A DNA stretch of 64,000 bases from Muricoccus nepalensis (GTDB lineage Bacteria > Pseudomonadota > Alphaproteobacteria > Acetobacterales > Acetobacteraceae): the NCBI RefSeq assembly GCF_006438825.1, contig NZ_RCZP01000002.1:280568-344567 (forward strand). The letters are read 5' to 3'. Below the pieces are notes generated by a model that worked only from the letters and a program-made list of their open reading frames with translations, had not been told where the DNA came from and did no database searches. The position numbers and the translations under genes are program-made. This document shows, in pieces, positions 50,767-59,128 of this stretch (position 1 is the stretch's first letter; every line of letters begins with the position of its first letter).

Positions 50767-51960
50767 TCAGGCGGCTTCGACGCGGGCGGGCGGGGCACCG
50801 TCCCCGGGCCCGGGCACCTCGGTGTAGAGGCGGCGAAGCTCCGCGAGGAAGGGCTCGCGTCCCTTCCGACGGGTGCCCTCCACCGGGTCCTCGCCGAGGA
50901 TGGTGTCGCTGGCGGCGCGGGAGAGGCGGCGGGCGAAGGCGACGCGCGGGTCGCGGCGGGCTGCGACCGCGGCCGCGTCGCCGCCGGCGCGGAGGATGCC
51001 GGCGGCGATGGCCCCGTCCTCGATCGCCTGGGTCGCGCCCTGGCCGAGGGTGGGGACCATGGCCTGGGCGGCGTCGCCGAGGAACAGGGCGCGCCCCCCG
51101 GCCGCGTGGCGGAGCACCGGCGCCTCCTGCGTGCGCGCCCAGTGGATGCCCGCCACGTCCGCCTCGATCCGGTCGAGCATCCAGGCGACGGCGGGGCAGG
51201 GGGCCGCGCCCGCGGGCGCGAAGAGGGCGCGCTGGTGGGCGGCGGTGCGAGCCTCCTCGGGGATCGGCACCTCGCCGCCGAGGCGGAAGGTGCCGGCGAC
51301 GTAGACGGCGTCGCCCGGCACGCGGAAGGCGAGCAGGCGGTTGCTGCCCTGGAACCACTGGCCGTAGTCGTCGAAGGGGCAGTCGCCGGCGTCGCTCACC
51401 AGCAGCCGCCAGATGCAGAGGCCGAGATGCTCCGGCACCGGGTCGCCCGCCGTGAGGGCGCGGAGCCGGCTGTAGCGGCCGTCCGCGCCGACCAGCAGGT
51501 CGAAGCCCCCCTCCCGCACCAGCGCGCCGCCCGGGGTGACGAAGACCGGCACGAGGCGGCCCGCCGCGTCCTCCTCCAGCGCCTCCAGCGCGTGGCCCTG
51601 GCGCGTGAGCGGGGCGACGGGGGCGCGGAGCGCCCGGTAGAGCTCCGACCAGCGGATGCGGGCGCCCGGCTCCTCCGCCACCGAGAGCAGGTCGAGGTCG
51701 AGCAGCGGCGTGCCGTCGGTCAGGTCCACCCGCCAGCGGCGCCAGGGCAGGGAGGTCGCGCGGAGGGCGTCGTGGCGCGCGGGGGCGTGCAGGCGCAGCG
51801 CCTTCAGCGCGTTGGGGCCGAGGTTGAGCCCCGTCCCGGCCTCCGCGTGCTCGCCCGCCGCCGCGCGCTCGAAGAGGGTGACCTCGTGGCCGGGCGAGCC
51901 GAGCAGCCCCTCCGCCAGGAGGGAGCCCGCGACGCCGCTGCCGATGATCCCGATGCGCAT
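50767..51960 (-). CDS. FAD-dependent monooxygenase (UbiH/HpxO-like)
   Basis: 397 aa. FAD fold GIIGSGVAGSLLAE at 4-17, DG motif VGADGRYSRLR near 160, GD motif FLGDAAQAMVPTLGQGATQAIEDG near 290-312. The start ATG overlaps the TGA of the ring-opening hydrolase gene (TGATG), so the two are translationally coupled. Length and motifs resemble class A flavin hydroxylases acting on purine-, pyrimidine- or phenol-type rings. Confidence 0.88.
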   Translation of the reverse strand: MRIGIIGSGVAGSLLAEGLLGSPGHEVTLFERAAAGEHAEAGTGLNLGPNALKALRLHAPARHDALRATSLPWRRWRVDLTDGTPLLDLDLLSVAEEPGARIRWSELYRALRAPVAPLTRQGHALEALEEDAAGRLVPVFVTPGGALVREGGFDLLVGADGRYSRLRALTAGDPVPEHLGLCIWRLLVSDAGDCPFDDYGQWFQGSNRLLAFRVPGDAVYVAGTFRLGGEVPIPEEARTAAHQRALFAPAGAAPCPAVAWMLDRIEADVAGIHWARTQEAPVLRHAAGGRALFLGDAAQAMVPTLGQGATQAIEDGAIAAGILRAGGDAAAVAARRDPRVAFARRLSRAASDTILGEDPVEGTRRKGREPFLAELRRLYTEVPGPGDGAPPARVEAA

Positions 51961-53009
51961 CACGCCTCCTCCCCGCTACCGGCCGCGATGACGGCGACGA
52001 GCCCGCCGCCGGGTGGGCCCTGGTGGGCCGCGCCGCCCGAGACGAAGACGCGCCCGTCGCCGGCCACCGAGGCGATCACCGCGCCGAGCGCCCCCCGCAG
52101 GTGCCGCTGCGCGTCGAGGTCGGTGTCGCCGAGCATGGTGTGGCGCTGCCCGCGCACGAGAAGGCTCCGGTCCGGCTCCCCCTTGGCGAGGACGGCGCGG
52201 ATTCGCGCGCGCTGGCCGGGCGGCACGTCGGGGTCGGCCGCGAGGCCCGCGGCCCGGAAGGCGGATTGCACCGCCGCGAGGTCCAGCGCGTCCGCCAGGG
52301 GGCGCACCGCGATCGAGAGGCCCGGCGACCAGCCGCGAGCGGTGCCGAGCACCACCACCTCGTCCCGCGCCACCTCCACCCCGGCGGAGGCGCTGACGCG
52401 GGAGGAGAAGAGGGAGAGGTCCGCCAGCAGCGCGGCCTCCCGCGCGGCCCCGGCCGGCACGTCGCCGAGCGCGAGCGCCGCGCCCATCGCGCCCGCGGCG
52501 ACCGAGCGCAGCAGCAGGCCGGGCCCGCCCGCGGGGGACTTCACCTGCACCAGCGCGACCGCCCCGGGGTCGTCGATGCCCGCGTCGGCCATGGCGGCGC
52601 GGGTGGCCTCGGCCACGCGGGCGATCTGGGCGTCGTTCCCGACGTCGCCAGGGGCTACGGGCGGGCCGAAGGCGGTGCCGATGGCCAAGCCTTCCGGTCC
52701 TTCGCCGGGTTCCGCCGCGAAGACCATGTAGTGGGGCGAGAGCACGCCCTCCGTCCCGCCCGAGAGCATGCAGGGGATGCGGGCGGCCAGCGCCTCCGCG
52801 GCCTCGTCCGTGGCGCAGGCGAGGAGGTGCAGGAGGGATTGGGCGAAGTAGCCGCGGGTGAAGTCGTTCAGCCCGCCGTTGCCCTCGGTCTTGCCGATGA
52901 CCGCGCGGATCGTCCCGGCGGCGAGCGCGCCGCGGTCGAGCAGCGCGGCCAGGGCGGAGACGTCGCCGGGATGCGCCATGGGGAGGCGGTGGATGACGAG
53001 GCGCGGCAC
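51960..53009 (-). CDS. Cyanuric acid amidohydrolase/barbiturase-family ring-opening enzyme
   Basis: 349 aa, GTG start with GGAG upstream. The family is built from three repeats, each with a Lys-Ser dyad; here Lys40 (VIGKTEGNGG) with Ser83 (MLSGGTEG), Lys157 (VQVKSPA) with Ser206/Ser208 (VSASAGVE), and Lys276 (VLAKGE) with Ser324 (FVSGGAAHQGPPGGG). Members open the ring of cyanuric acid or barbiturate. With the coupled flavin monooxygenase and nearby amidase, a pyrimidine or triazine route is suggested. Confidence 0.9.
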   Translation of the reverse strand: MPRLVIHRLPMAHPGDVSALAALLDRGALAAGTIRAVIGKTEGNGGLNDFTRGYFAQSLLHLLACATDEAAEALAARIPCMLSGGTEGVLSPHYMVFAAEPGEGPEGLAIGTAFGPPVAPGDVGNDAQIARVAEATRAAMADAGIDDPGAVALVQVKSPAGGPGLLLRSVAAGAMGAALALGDVPAGAAREAALLADLSLFSSRVSASAGVEVARDEVVVLGTARGWSPGLSIAVRPLADALDLAAVQSAFRAAGLAADPDVPPGQRARIRAVLAKGEPDRSLLVRGQRHTMLGDTDLDAQRHLRGALGAVIASVAGDGRVFVSGGAAHQGPPGGGLVAVIAAGSGEEA

Positions 53010-53065
53010 GGCGGGGCTCCGGTGGGGTGCGCGCGGCGTCGCAAGCGCCGCGCCAGCGGCTCAGG

Positions 53066-53107
53066 CCCATCGCTTCAAGCCCAACGCTTCAAGCCCATCG
53101 CTTCAAG
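53066..53107. repeat. Three tandem copies of a 14-bp unit
   Basis: CCCATCGCTTCAAG occurs at 53066-53079 and 53094-53107, with CCCAACGCTTCAAG (one difference) at 53080-53093. The array overlaps the end of the amidase gene: the TCA (minus-strand TGA) at 53103-53105 is the amidase stop, and the other copies repeat the same stop out of phase. It looks like slippage duplication of the 3' end. Confidence 0.9.
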
Positions 53108-54539
53108 CGAGGTCTGGCCAGCGGTCGGCCCAGGGATGCGCCGCCTCGTAGGCCGCGCCCACGGCCAGCAGCGCGGCCTCGCTCCCCGGCGCGCCCACGA
53201 GCTGGAAGCCGGCGGGCAGGCCCGCCACGGGGTCGCCGGGCAGGGCGATGGCGGGCAGCGCGCCCAGGTTCGCGAAATTGGTGAAGACCGCGTGGCCGCG
53301 CGGCCCGGCGGGCTGGCCGTCGATCACGGGCGGGTGGGATTCCCGCGCGGGCCAGGGCAGGGCGGCGGCGGCGGGGGTGAGGATGGCGTCGCAGTCCCGG
53401 GTGAGGAACAGCGCCATGGCCTGCCGGAAGGCGCCCATGGCGTCGAGCGCGCCGAAGAGCGCCGCCGCCCCCGCCCCGCGCCCCGCCGCGGCCATGGCGG
53501 CCAGCGCCGGGGAGGACGGTGACGGGTGGCCGGGCAGGCTGCCCAGCAACCAGGCGAGCCCCGCCCCCGCGATGGCTGGGAACAGCGGCAGCACGGCGTC
53601 GGGGTCGAAGGGCGGCGGTCCCTCCTCCACCGCGTGGCCCAGCGCGGCGAGGCGCCCCGCCGCCACCGCCACCGAGGTCGCGATGCCGGGGTCCACGGGG
53701 GAGGCGCCGAAGCGCGGGACGTAGCGGATGCGGAGCCGCGGCGCGGCATCGAGGGCCGCGAAGGGCTCGATCCCGCGGGAGAGCGGGTCCTCCGGCGCGG
53801 GATCGGCGATGGCGGCGAGGAGGAGGGCGGCATCGGCCACCGTGCGGGCGATGGGGCCGATCACCTCCAGGTCCAGCAGGATGGCGGGCAGCCCCTCCGC
53901 CCGGGGCACGCGCCCCGGCGTGGGCTTGAGGCCGACGAGGCCGGTGTGGGAGGCCGGGCGCCGGATCGAGCCGCCGCCGTCCGTGCCGAGGGCCAGCGGC
54001 CCCATGCCCGAGGCCACCGCCGCCACGGCGCCGCCGCTCGACCCCCCGGGCGTGAGGCGCGGGTCCCAGGGGTTGCGGGTGGGGCCGAAGAGGGCGTTGT
54101 CGGTGTAGCCCTCCAGCGTGAACTCGGGGACGTTGGTCTTGCCGAGGATGACGGCGCCGCCCGCCCGGAGGCGGGCCACGGGCAGCTCGTCCCGCGCGGG
54201 GACCCCGCCGGGCCAGGCCGGGCTGCCCCAGCGGCAGGGCAGGCCGGCGGCGGGGATGTTGTCCTTCACGGTCAGCGGCACGCCGTCGAGCGGGCCGGCG
54301 GGGCAACCCGCGCGCCAGCGCGCCTCGCTGCGCGCGGCCGCCGCCCGCGCGCCCGCCTCGTCGAGCGCGATCACGGCGTTCAACCGCGGGTTCCCCCGCG
54401 CGATGCGGCCGAGGGCGGCGCGCGCGGCCTCGACGGGCGAGAGAGCGCCGCGGCGGTAGAGGCCGACGAGCGCCCCGGCGGAGAGGGTGGAGGGATCGAT
54501 GGCGCGGCACTCCCGGCGTGGCGGCCGCCATGCAAGCAC
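53103..54539 (-). CDS. Amidase signature-family hydrolase
   Basis: 478 aa from GTG 54539 (no better start). The catalytic triad is Lys92 (VKDNIP), Ser167/168 (GGSSGG) and Ser191 (GTDGGGSIRRPA). Length and SDR-type core fit the family. It may hydrolyse the ring-opened product (ureidomalonate- or carboxybiuret-like), as AtzE or ureidomalonase do, which would give the cassette a logical order. The stop overlaps the 14-bp tandem repeat. Confidence 0.88.
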   Translation of the reverse strand: MLAWRPPRRECRAIDPSTLSAGALVGLYRRGALSPVEAARAALGRIARGNPRLNAVIALDEAGARAAAARSEARWRAGCPAGPLDGVPLTVKDNIPAAGLPCRWGSPAWPGGVPARDELPVARLRAGGAVILGKTNVPEFTLEGYTDNALFGPTRNPWDPRLTPGGSSGGAVAAVASGMGPLALGTDGGGSIRRPASHTGLVGLKPTPGRVPRAEGLPAILLDLEVIGPIARTVADAALLLAAIADPAPEDPLSRGIEPFAALDAAPRLRIRYVPRFGASPVDPGIATSVAVAAGRLAALGHAVEEGPPPFDPDAVLPLFPAIAGAGLAWLLGSLPGHPSPSSPALAAMAAAGRGAGAAALFGALDAMGAFRQAMALFLTRDCDAILTPAAAALPWPARESHPPVIDGQPAGPRGHAVFTNFANLGALPAIALPGDPVAGLPAGFQLVGAPGSEAALLAVGAAYEAAHPWADRWPDLA

Positions 54540-54644
54540 CAGGCCTGGGGGCGGGCCAGGGCGGGCGCCGGGGCGCGGCATCCTTCTTGCTGCAGCCCTG
54601 GGCAAGCGGCGGCTCCCTCCGCCGGTTCCGGAAAGGGCTCCTCC

Positions 54645-55682
54645 ATGAACAGGCATCTCTCAAGGCGCGGGCTTCTGGCCGGGGGCGCGGCCCTCGCGGG
54701 CACGGCCCTGGCCATGCCGCGCCTCGCCCGCGCGCAGCCGATGGCGAAGCTCCGCTTCGCGCTCGACTGGGCGAAGCAGGGGCCGAACGCCTACGTCACG
54801 CTCGGGCACGAGAAGGGCTTCTTCCGCGAAGTCGGGATCGACGCGACGGTCGACCGCGGCTTCGGCTCCGGCCGCGTGCCGACCGACATCGCGGCGGGCG
54901 CCTACGACATGGGCCAGGCCGACATCAACCCCGTCATCAAGTTCATGGCGGAGAACCCGGGCGCGGGCCTCGCCATCGTCGGCCTGTGGGGCGACCGCTC
55001 GCTGCTCTGCGCCGTCACCCGCGCGGACGGCGCCGTGCGGGCGCCGAAGGACCTCGAGGGCAAGACCCTCGCCGCGCCGGAATCGGACGCGGGCCGGCAG
55101 CTCTTCCCCGCCTTCGCGCGGGCGGCGGGCGTCGACGCCGCCAAGGTGAACTGGATGACGGTGAGCCCGGAACTGCGCGAGCCGATGCTCGTGCAGAAGC
55201 GGGCGGACGGCGTGACCGGCGCCATCACCTCGGTCGGCATGTCGCTCAAGGCGCTCGGTCTCGACTTCCCGCAGCAGCGCGTCATGTACTACCGCGACCA
55301 CGGCCTCGACCTGCTGGGCACCTGCTACGTGACCACGCGCGCCTTCGCCGAGCGCAACCCCGAGGTGGTCCGCAACGCCCAGCGCGCGCTGTTCCGCGCC
55401 CTGATCTACGCGAACGCGAACCGCGCGGAGAGCATCGCGCTGCTCAAGAAGGTCGAGCCGCTCACCGACGTCGCGATCGAGACGGAGCGTCAGGCGATCA
55501 GCATGGAGCAGGGGGTCATCTCGGACCACGTCATGGCGAACGGCCTATCCAACCCCGACCCCGCGCGCTTCCAGCGGGCGATCGAGGCGGTGGAGAGCGC
55601 CTACGGCATGGCGCCGCGGCTGAAGGTGGCGGACATCTACACCGACCGCTTCCTGCCCCCGGCCGCCGAGCGCCGCCTCTGA
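54645..55682 (+). CDS. NMT1/THI5-like ABC transporter substrate-binding protein
   Basis: 345 aa. Signal peptide RHLSRRGLLAGGAAL- with a twin-arginine-like SRRGLL, cleaved near ARA|QP. The mature region contains KLRFALDWAKQGPNAYVTLGHEKGFF, the usual start of NMT1/THI5 pyrimidine-precursor binding proteins, with YDMGQADINPVIKF. It is divergent from the amidase gene; ATP-binding and permease genes are not in the window. Its pyrimidine-related family matches the ring-opening hydrolase nearby. Confidence 0.9.
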   Translation: MNRHLSRRGLLAGGAALAGTALAMPRLARAQPMAKLRFALDWAKQGPNAYVTLGHEKGFFREVGIDATVDRGFGSGRVPTDIAAGAYDMGQADINPVIKFMAENPGAGLAIVGLWGDRSLLCAVTRADGAVRAPKDLEGKTLAAPESDAGRQLFPAFARAAGVDAAKVNWMTVSPELREPMLVQKRADGVTGAITSVGMSLKALGLDFPQQRVMYYRDHGLDLLGTCYVTTRAFAERNPEVVRNAQRALFRALIYANANRAESIALLKKVEPLTDVAIETERQAISMEQGVISDHVMANGLSNPDPARFQRAIEAVESAYGMAPRLKVADIYTDRFLPPAAERRL

Positions 55683-55779
55683 GCCAGCCGCGCGGCCGCG
55701 GCGCGAGAGGGCCCCGGCCGCCCGTGCCCGCCCCCGCTTCGGAAACGAGGCGGAAGGGATGTCACCTGTCCGCAACACT

Positions 55780-55820
55780 ATTTCGTGAATTCCGCTGAAG
55801 CTCTATTGACATCACGAAAT
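55780..55820. promoter_or_regulatory. Inverted repeat with embedded -35-like TTGACA
   Basis: ATTTCGTGA (55780-55788) and TCACGAAAT (55812-55820) are perfect 9-bp arms 23 bp apart, in sequence much more AT-rich than the rest of the window. TTGACA occurs at 55806-55811 between them; no clear -10 was found. It lies about 105 bp upstream of the DUF1194 gene at 55924. It could be a regulator binding site for that gene. Confidence 0.6.
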
Positions 55821-55923
55821 TGCTGGCATTCGCAACTCTCCGCCGTCATGCTGCATTGCACAAAGGCCCGCCGGCGAGGCGGGTGGGAAAGCCAGACATG
55901 GCCCATCCTGAAGGACGGGACCG

Positions 55924-56724
55924 ATGCAGCGTCGCCAACTTCTGCGCCTCTCCGGCGCCGGGGTCCTCAGTGCCCCCGCCATCCTCCGCGCCCGCCGCGC
56001 CCGGGCCCTCGGCGGCGTGCCGCCGGACGACGCGCGCGAGGCCGTGGACGTCGAGCTGGTGCTGGCGGTGGACGTCAGCCGCTCCATCGACGCGGAGGAG
56101 CACGAGGCGCAGATGCGCGGCTACGCCGAGGCCTTCCGCGACCCGCAGGTGGTCCGCTCCATCGCCGGCGGCGGCATCGGCGCCATCGCCTGCACGCTCT
56201 TCACCTGGTCCGACGCCGCCGCGCAGGAGAACCTCGTGCCCTGGTCGCGGATCGATGACGCCGCCTCGGCCGAGCGCTTCGCCGCGGCACTCGACGCCGC
56301 GCCCCGCCGCACCGGCAGCTACACCTCCATCTCCGGCGCGATGGAGCACGCGATGGGCCTCTACGAGGAGGGGCCCTACGAGGGGACGCGCCGCGTGCTC
56401 GACATCTCCGGCGACGGCATGAACAACGCGGGCCGGCGGCTGGAGCCGGTGCGGGCGCGGCTGGTGGAGGCCGGCATCGTCCTCAACGGCCTCGCCGTCG
56501 TGGACCGCGCGCCGATGCCTGGCAGCGGCTCCGCGCTCGAGGACTACTATCGCGACGAGGTCATCGGCGGCCCCGGCGCCTTCCTCGTGGTGGCCGAGGG
56601 CTTCGAGGCCTTTGGCCGCGCCGTGCGCCGCAAGATCGCGCGCGAGGTGGCGGGCCTCGGGGCCGCCGGGCACCTCGCCGGCGACGTCCTTCCCTTCCCC
56701 CGCGTGGACCGGGTTGCCGCGTGA
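55924..56724 (+). CDS. DUF1194 VWA-like protein, exported
   Basis: 266 aa. A twin-arginine-like signal MQRRQLLRLSGAGVLSAPAIL suggests export. The MIDAS motif DVSRS lies at 50-54, the second Asp segment is LDISGDGMNNAG, and the tail shares VIGGPGAF and RKIAREV with the copy at 26374. DUF1194 has no known function; a protein-binding VWA domain is plausible. A moderate AAGGA precedes ATG 55924. It is preceded by an AT-rich inverted repeat at 55780-55820. Confidence 0.85.
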   Translation: MQRRQLLRLSGAGVLSAPAILRARRARALGGVPPDDAREAVDVELVLAVDVSRSIDAEEHEAQMRGYAEAFRDPQVVRSIAGGGIGAIACTLFTWSDAAAQENLVPWSRIDDAASAERFAAALDAAPRRTGSYTSISGAMEHAMGLYEEGPYEGTRRVLDISGDGMNNAGRRLEPVRARLVEAGIVLNGLAVVDRAPMPGSGSALEDYYRDEVIGGPGAFLVVAEGFEAFGRAVRRKIAREVAGLGAAGHLAGDVLPFPRVDRVAA

Positions 56725-56773
56725 TGCGCGCCCGCCTTCCGCCCCTCCTTCGCACCAACCGAAAGCATCGCCC

Positions 56774-57025
56774 ATGCCCCGCCTGACGATCGTCTCCACC
56801 CGCGACTACCGCCAGCACGTGCTCGAGATCGAGGAGCGCGGCAACGGGTCCTGCTCCGTCGTCGTGCATCCCCCCGCCCGGCTCGGCCGGCCGCGCCTGG
56901 TGGAGCCGCCGGCCGGGAGCGCCACGCTCATCGAGATCGTGAACAAGGCGAAGGCGGAGATCGACGACGTCATGGGCCCGAAGCCCGTGCCGCGCCGCCC
57001 GATGCCCCGCCGCCGCTTCGCCTGA
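56774..57025 (+). CDS. Small basic hypothetical protein
   Basis: 83 aa, starting MPRLTIVSTRDYRQHVLEIEE and ending in the Pro/Arg-rich PVPRRPMPRRRFA. It follows the DUF1194 gene by 49 bp and is probably co-transcribed. No family recognised, and no signal peptide. The middle, LIEIVNKAKAEIDDVMG, is likely helical. Confidence 0.6.
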   Translation: MPRLTIVSTRDYRQHVLEIEERGNGSCSVVVHPPARLGRPRLVEPPAGSATLIEIVNKAKAEIDDVMGPKPVPRRPMPRRRFA

Positions 57026-57032
57026 CGCCCCG

Positions 57033-58019
57033 CTACTCGGGGGCGATGCGGCCCTTCTGCACCACGTCCTTCCAGCGGGCGATCTCCTCCCGCTGGAAGC
57101 CCGCGAAGGCTTCCTGCGTGCTGGCGACGATCTCGAAGCCGAGGTCGGTCAGGCGCTTCGCCGTTTCCGGCTGGCGCAGCGCTGCGGCGCAGGCCGCCTG
57201 CACCTGGGCGGCGAGCGCGGGCGCCATGCCCGGCGGCCCGCCCAGCGCCTGCCAGGAATAGACGACGAAGTCGGCGAGCCCGGCCTCGGTCGCGGTCGGC
57301 GCCTCCGGCAGGATGAGGTTGCGCGCGCTCGCCGTCGTCACGATCGCCCGCACGCGGCCGTCGCGGATATGCGGTGCGATGGAGCCAAGGTTCTGGAAGG
57401 AGAACTGCACGTTGCCGGCGATGAGGTCCGTCGTCGCAGGGCCACCGCCGGAATAGGGGATGTGCGAGGCCTCCGTGCCCGTGCGCTGCTTGAACATCTC
57501 GGCCGTCAGGTGGTCCGAGGAGCCGACGCCGGAACTGGAGTAGGCGGCGCGCCCCGCCCGCTGCTTCAGCCAGGCGACGAAGCCCGCGAGGTCGGTGGCG
57601 GGGACCTGGTCCGGGTTCACGACGAGCACGTTGGGCGTGCGCACGGTCTGCATCAGCCCCGTGAAGTCGCGCGTCGGGTCGTAGCTGAGGTTCGGGCGCA
57701 GCGCCGCGTTGATCGCCCAGGTGCTGATCGGCGCGTGCATCAGCAGGCCGCCGTCGGGCGCGGCGCGGATGACGACGCGCGCCCCGATCTCGCCCGTGGC
57801 GCCCGGCCGGTTCTCGACCACGATGCCCTTGCCGCTCGACACCTGCAGCGCCTGGGCCATGGCCCGCGCGATGATGTCGGACGAGCTTCCGGGCGCGAAG
57901 GGCACGATGATGGTGACGGGCTTGGAGGGCCAGGCCTCCTGGGCCCGTGCCCGGCCCGGCCGGAGGATCGGCGCGGCGAGCCCACCGGCGGCGAGGCCGA
58001 GCATCTGGCGACGGTTCAT
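57033..58019 (-). CDS. Bug/TctC-family periplasmic substrate-binding protein
   Basis: 328 aa. Signal peptide MNRRQMLGLAAGGLAAPIL- with cleavage near RARAQ. The mature part WPSKPVTIIVPFAPGSSSD and VVENRPGATGEIGARVV closely match the Bug protein at 28997-29977. The two share [20 protein letters not shown]- and SSSGVGSSD-type segments and GNV-FSFQNLG. It probably binds a related ligand. It is convergent with the DUF1194-linked gene at 56774 and lies downstream of the 2-hydroxyacid dehydrogenase on the same strand. Confidence 0.93.
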   Translation of the reverse strand: MNRRQMLGLAAGGLAAPILRPGRARAQEAWPSKPVTIIVPFAPGSSSDIIARAMAQALQVSSGKGIVVENRPGATGEIGARVVIRAAPDGGLLMHAPISTWAINAALRPNLSYDPTRDFTGLMQTVRTPNVLVVNPDQVPATDLAGFVAWLKQRAGRAAYSSSGVGSSDHLTAEMFKQRTGTEASHIPYSGGGPATTDLIAGNVQFSFQNLGSIAPHIRDGRVRAIVTTASARNLILPEAPTATEAGLADFVVYSWQALGGPPGMAPALAAQVQAACAAALRQPETAKRLTDLGFEIVASTQEAFAGFQREEIARWKDVVQKGRIAPE

Positions 58020-58047
58020 CGGTTCTTCTCCTCGGCGTGCCGGTTGA

Positions 58048-58989
58048 TCAGACGGGGTCGATCGGCGGCCGGCCCGCGAGCACGGCGGCGACGTTGTCGA
58101 GCGCCTTGAACCCCATGGCGTTGCGCGTCTCGATCGTGGCGCTCGCGACGTGGGGCGTGAGGAAGACGTTGGGCAACTCGGCGAAGCGGAGGTCGAAGTC
58201 GGGCTCGCGCCGGAAGACGTCGAGCCCGGCGGCGAAGAGATGGCCGGACCTCAGCGCCTCGATCAGCGCGTCCTCGTCGACCAGCGACCCGCGGGCGGTG
58301 TTCACGAAGACGGCGCCGCGCGGCAGCAGGGCGAAGTTCTCGGCCGTCATCAGCGTGCCCGCCTCGCCGCCCGGCAGGTGGAGCGACAGGACCTGGCTGC
58401 GCGGGAGCATGGCGCGCAGGTCGTCCACGTATTCCGCGCCCATCTCCTGCTCGGCCGGCAGGCGGCGGCGGTTGTGGTAGAGGACCCGCATGCCGAAGCC
58501 GCGCGCGCGCTGCGCCATGGCCTGGCCGATGCGCCCCATGCCGACGATGCCGAGCGTCCGGCCGCTGACCTGCAGGCCGAGGTGGTCGGGGAAGCCGTAG
58601 CCCTTGCGCCAGCCCGCGCGCATGATCGCCTCGTACTCGTGCCCGCGCCGGCAGGCGTTGAGCAGGAGCATGAAGGCGAGGTCGGCGGTGCAGTCCGTCA
58701 GCACGTCCGGCGTGTTGGTCACGACGACGCCCGCGGCCTTCACGGCCTCAGAATCCATGTGGTCGTGGCCGACGCTGGTGTTCGCGACGATCTTGAGGCT
58801 CGGCGGCAGCTTCGCGGCATGCTCGGCGGTGATCCGCACCTTGCCGCCCGTGACAAGCGCGGCCAGCCGCTTCTCGGCGACGATCGCGAGCGCCTCGTCG
58901 GCCGTCATGTCGTGGTCGGCCAGGATGGCCCTGAACTCGCGCCGCGCGCGCTCCGCCACGGCCTCCGTGATGCGGCGGGCGATCAGCAT
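58048..58989 (-). CDS. D-isomer-specific 2-hydroxyacid dehydrogenase
   Basis: 313 aa. NAD-binding GIVGMGRIGQAMAQRA near 152-167, and the catalytic triad of the family: Arg in VNTARGSLVDE (about 235), Glu in LDVFRREPD (about 264) and His in LTPHVASAT (about 283). Such enzymes reduce glyoxylate or hydroxypyruvate. The ATG 58989 start may be short; GTG codons upstream in frame (about 59034) are possible. It precedes the Bug gene at 57033 by 28 bp. Confidence 0.92.
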   Translation of the reverse strand: MLIARRITEAVAERARREFRAILADHDMTADEALAIVAEKRLAALVTGGKVRITAEHAAKLPPSLKIVANTSVGHDHMDSEAVKAAGVVVTNTPDVLTDCTADLAFMLLLNACRRGHEYEAIMRAGWRKGYGFPDHLGLQVSGRTLGIVGMGRIGQAMAQRARGFGMRVLYHNRRRLPAEQEMGAEYVDDLRAMLPRSQVLSLHLPGGEAGTLMTAENFALLPRGAVFVNTARGSLVDEDALIEALRSGHLFAAGLDVFRREPDFDLRFAELPNVFLTPHVASATIETRNAMGFKALDNVAAVLAGRPPIDPV

Positions 58990-59128
58990 GCCGCCTTCCA
59001 CCGCCGGTTTCTGACCTTCCTGGACGCCTGGATTCACTGGACTGTCTCGCCTCCGTCGGGGGCCGCGCGGGGCGGCCATGCGGGGGCGATGGTGGGGCGT
59101 CGGGCCGCGCGGGGCAAGCGAGGGGGGC

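Noticed and set aside
55829-55834. A -10 element partnered with TTGACA at 55806
   Set aside because: No hexamer near TATAAT is present at 16-18 bp spacing; a promoter was not called on this basis.
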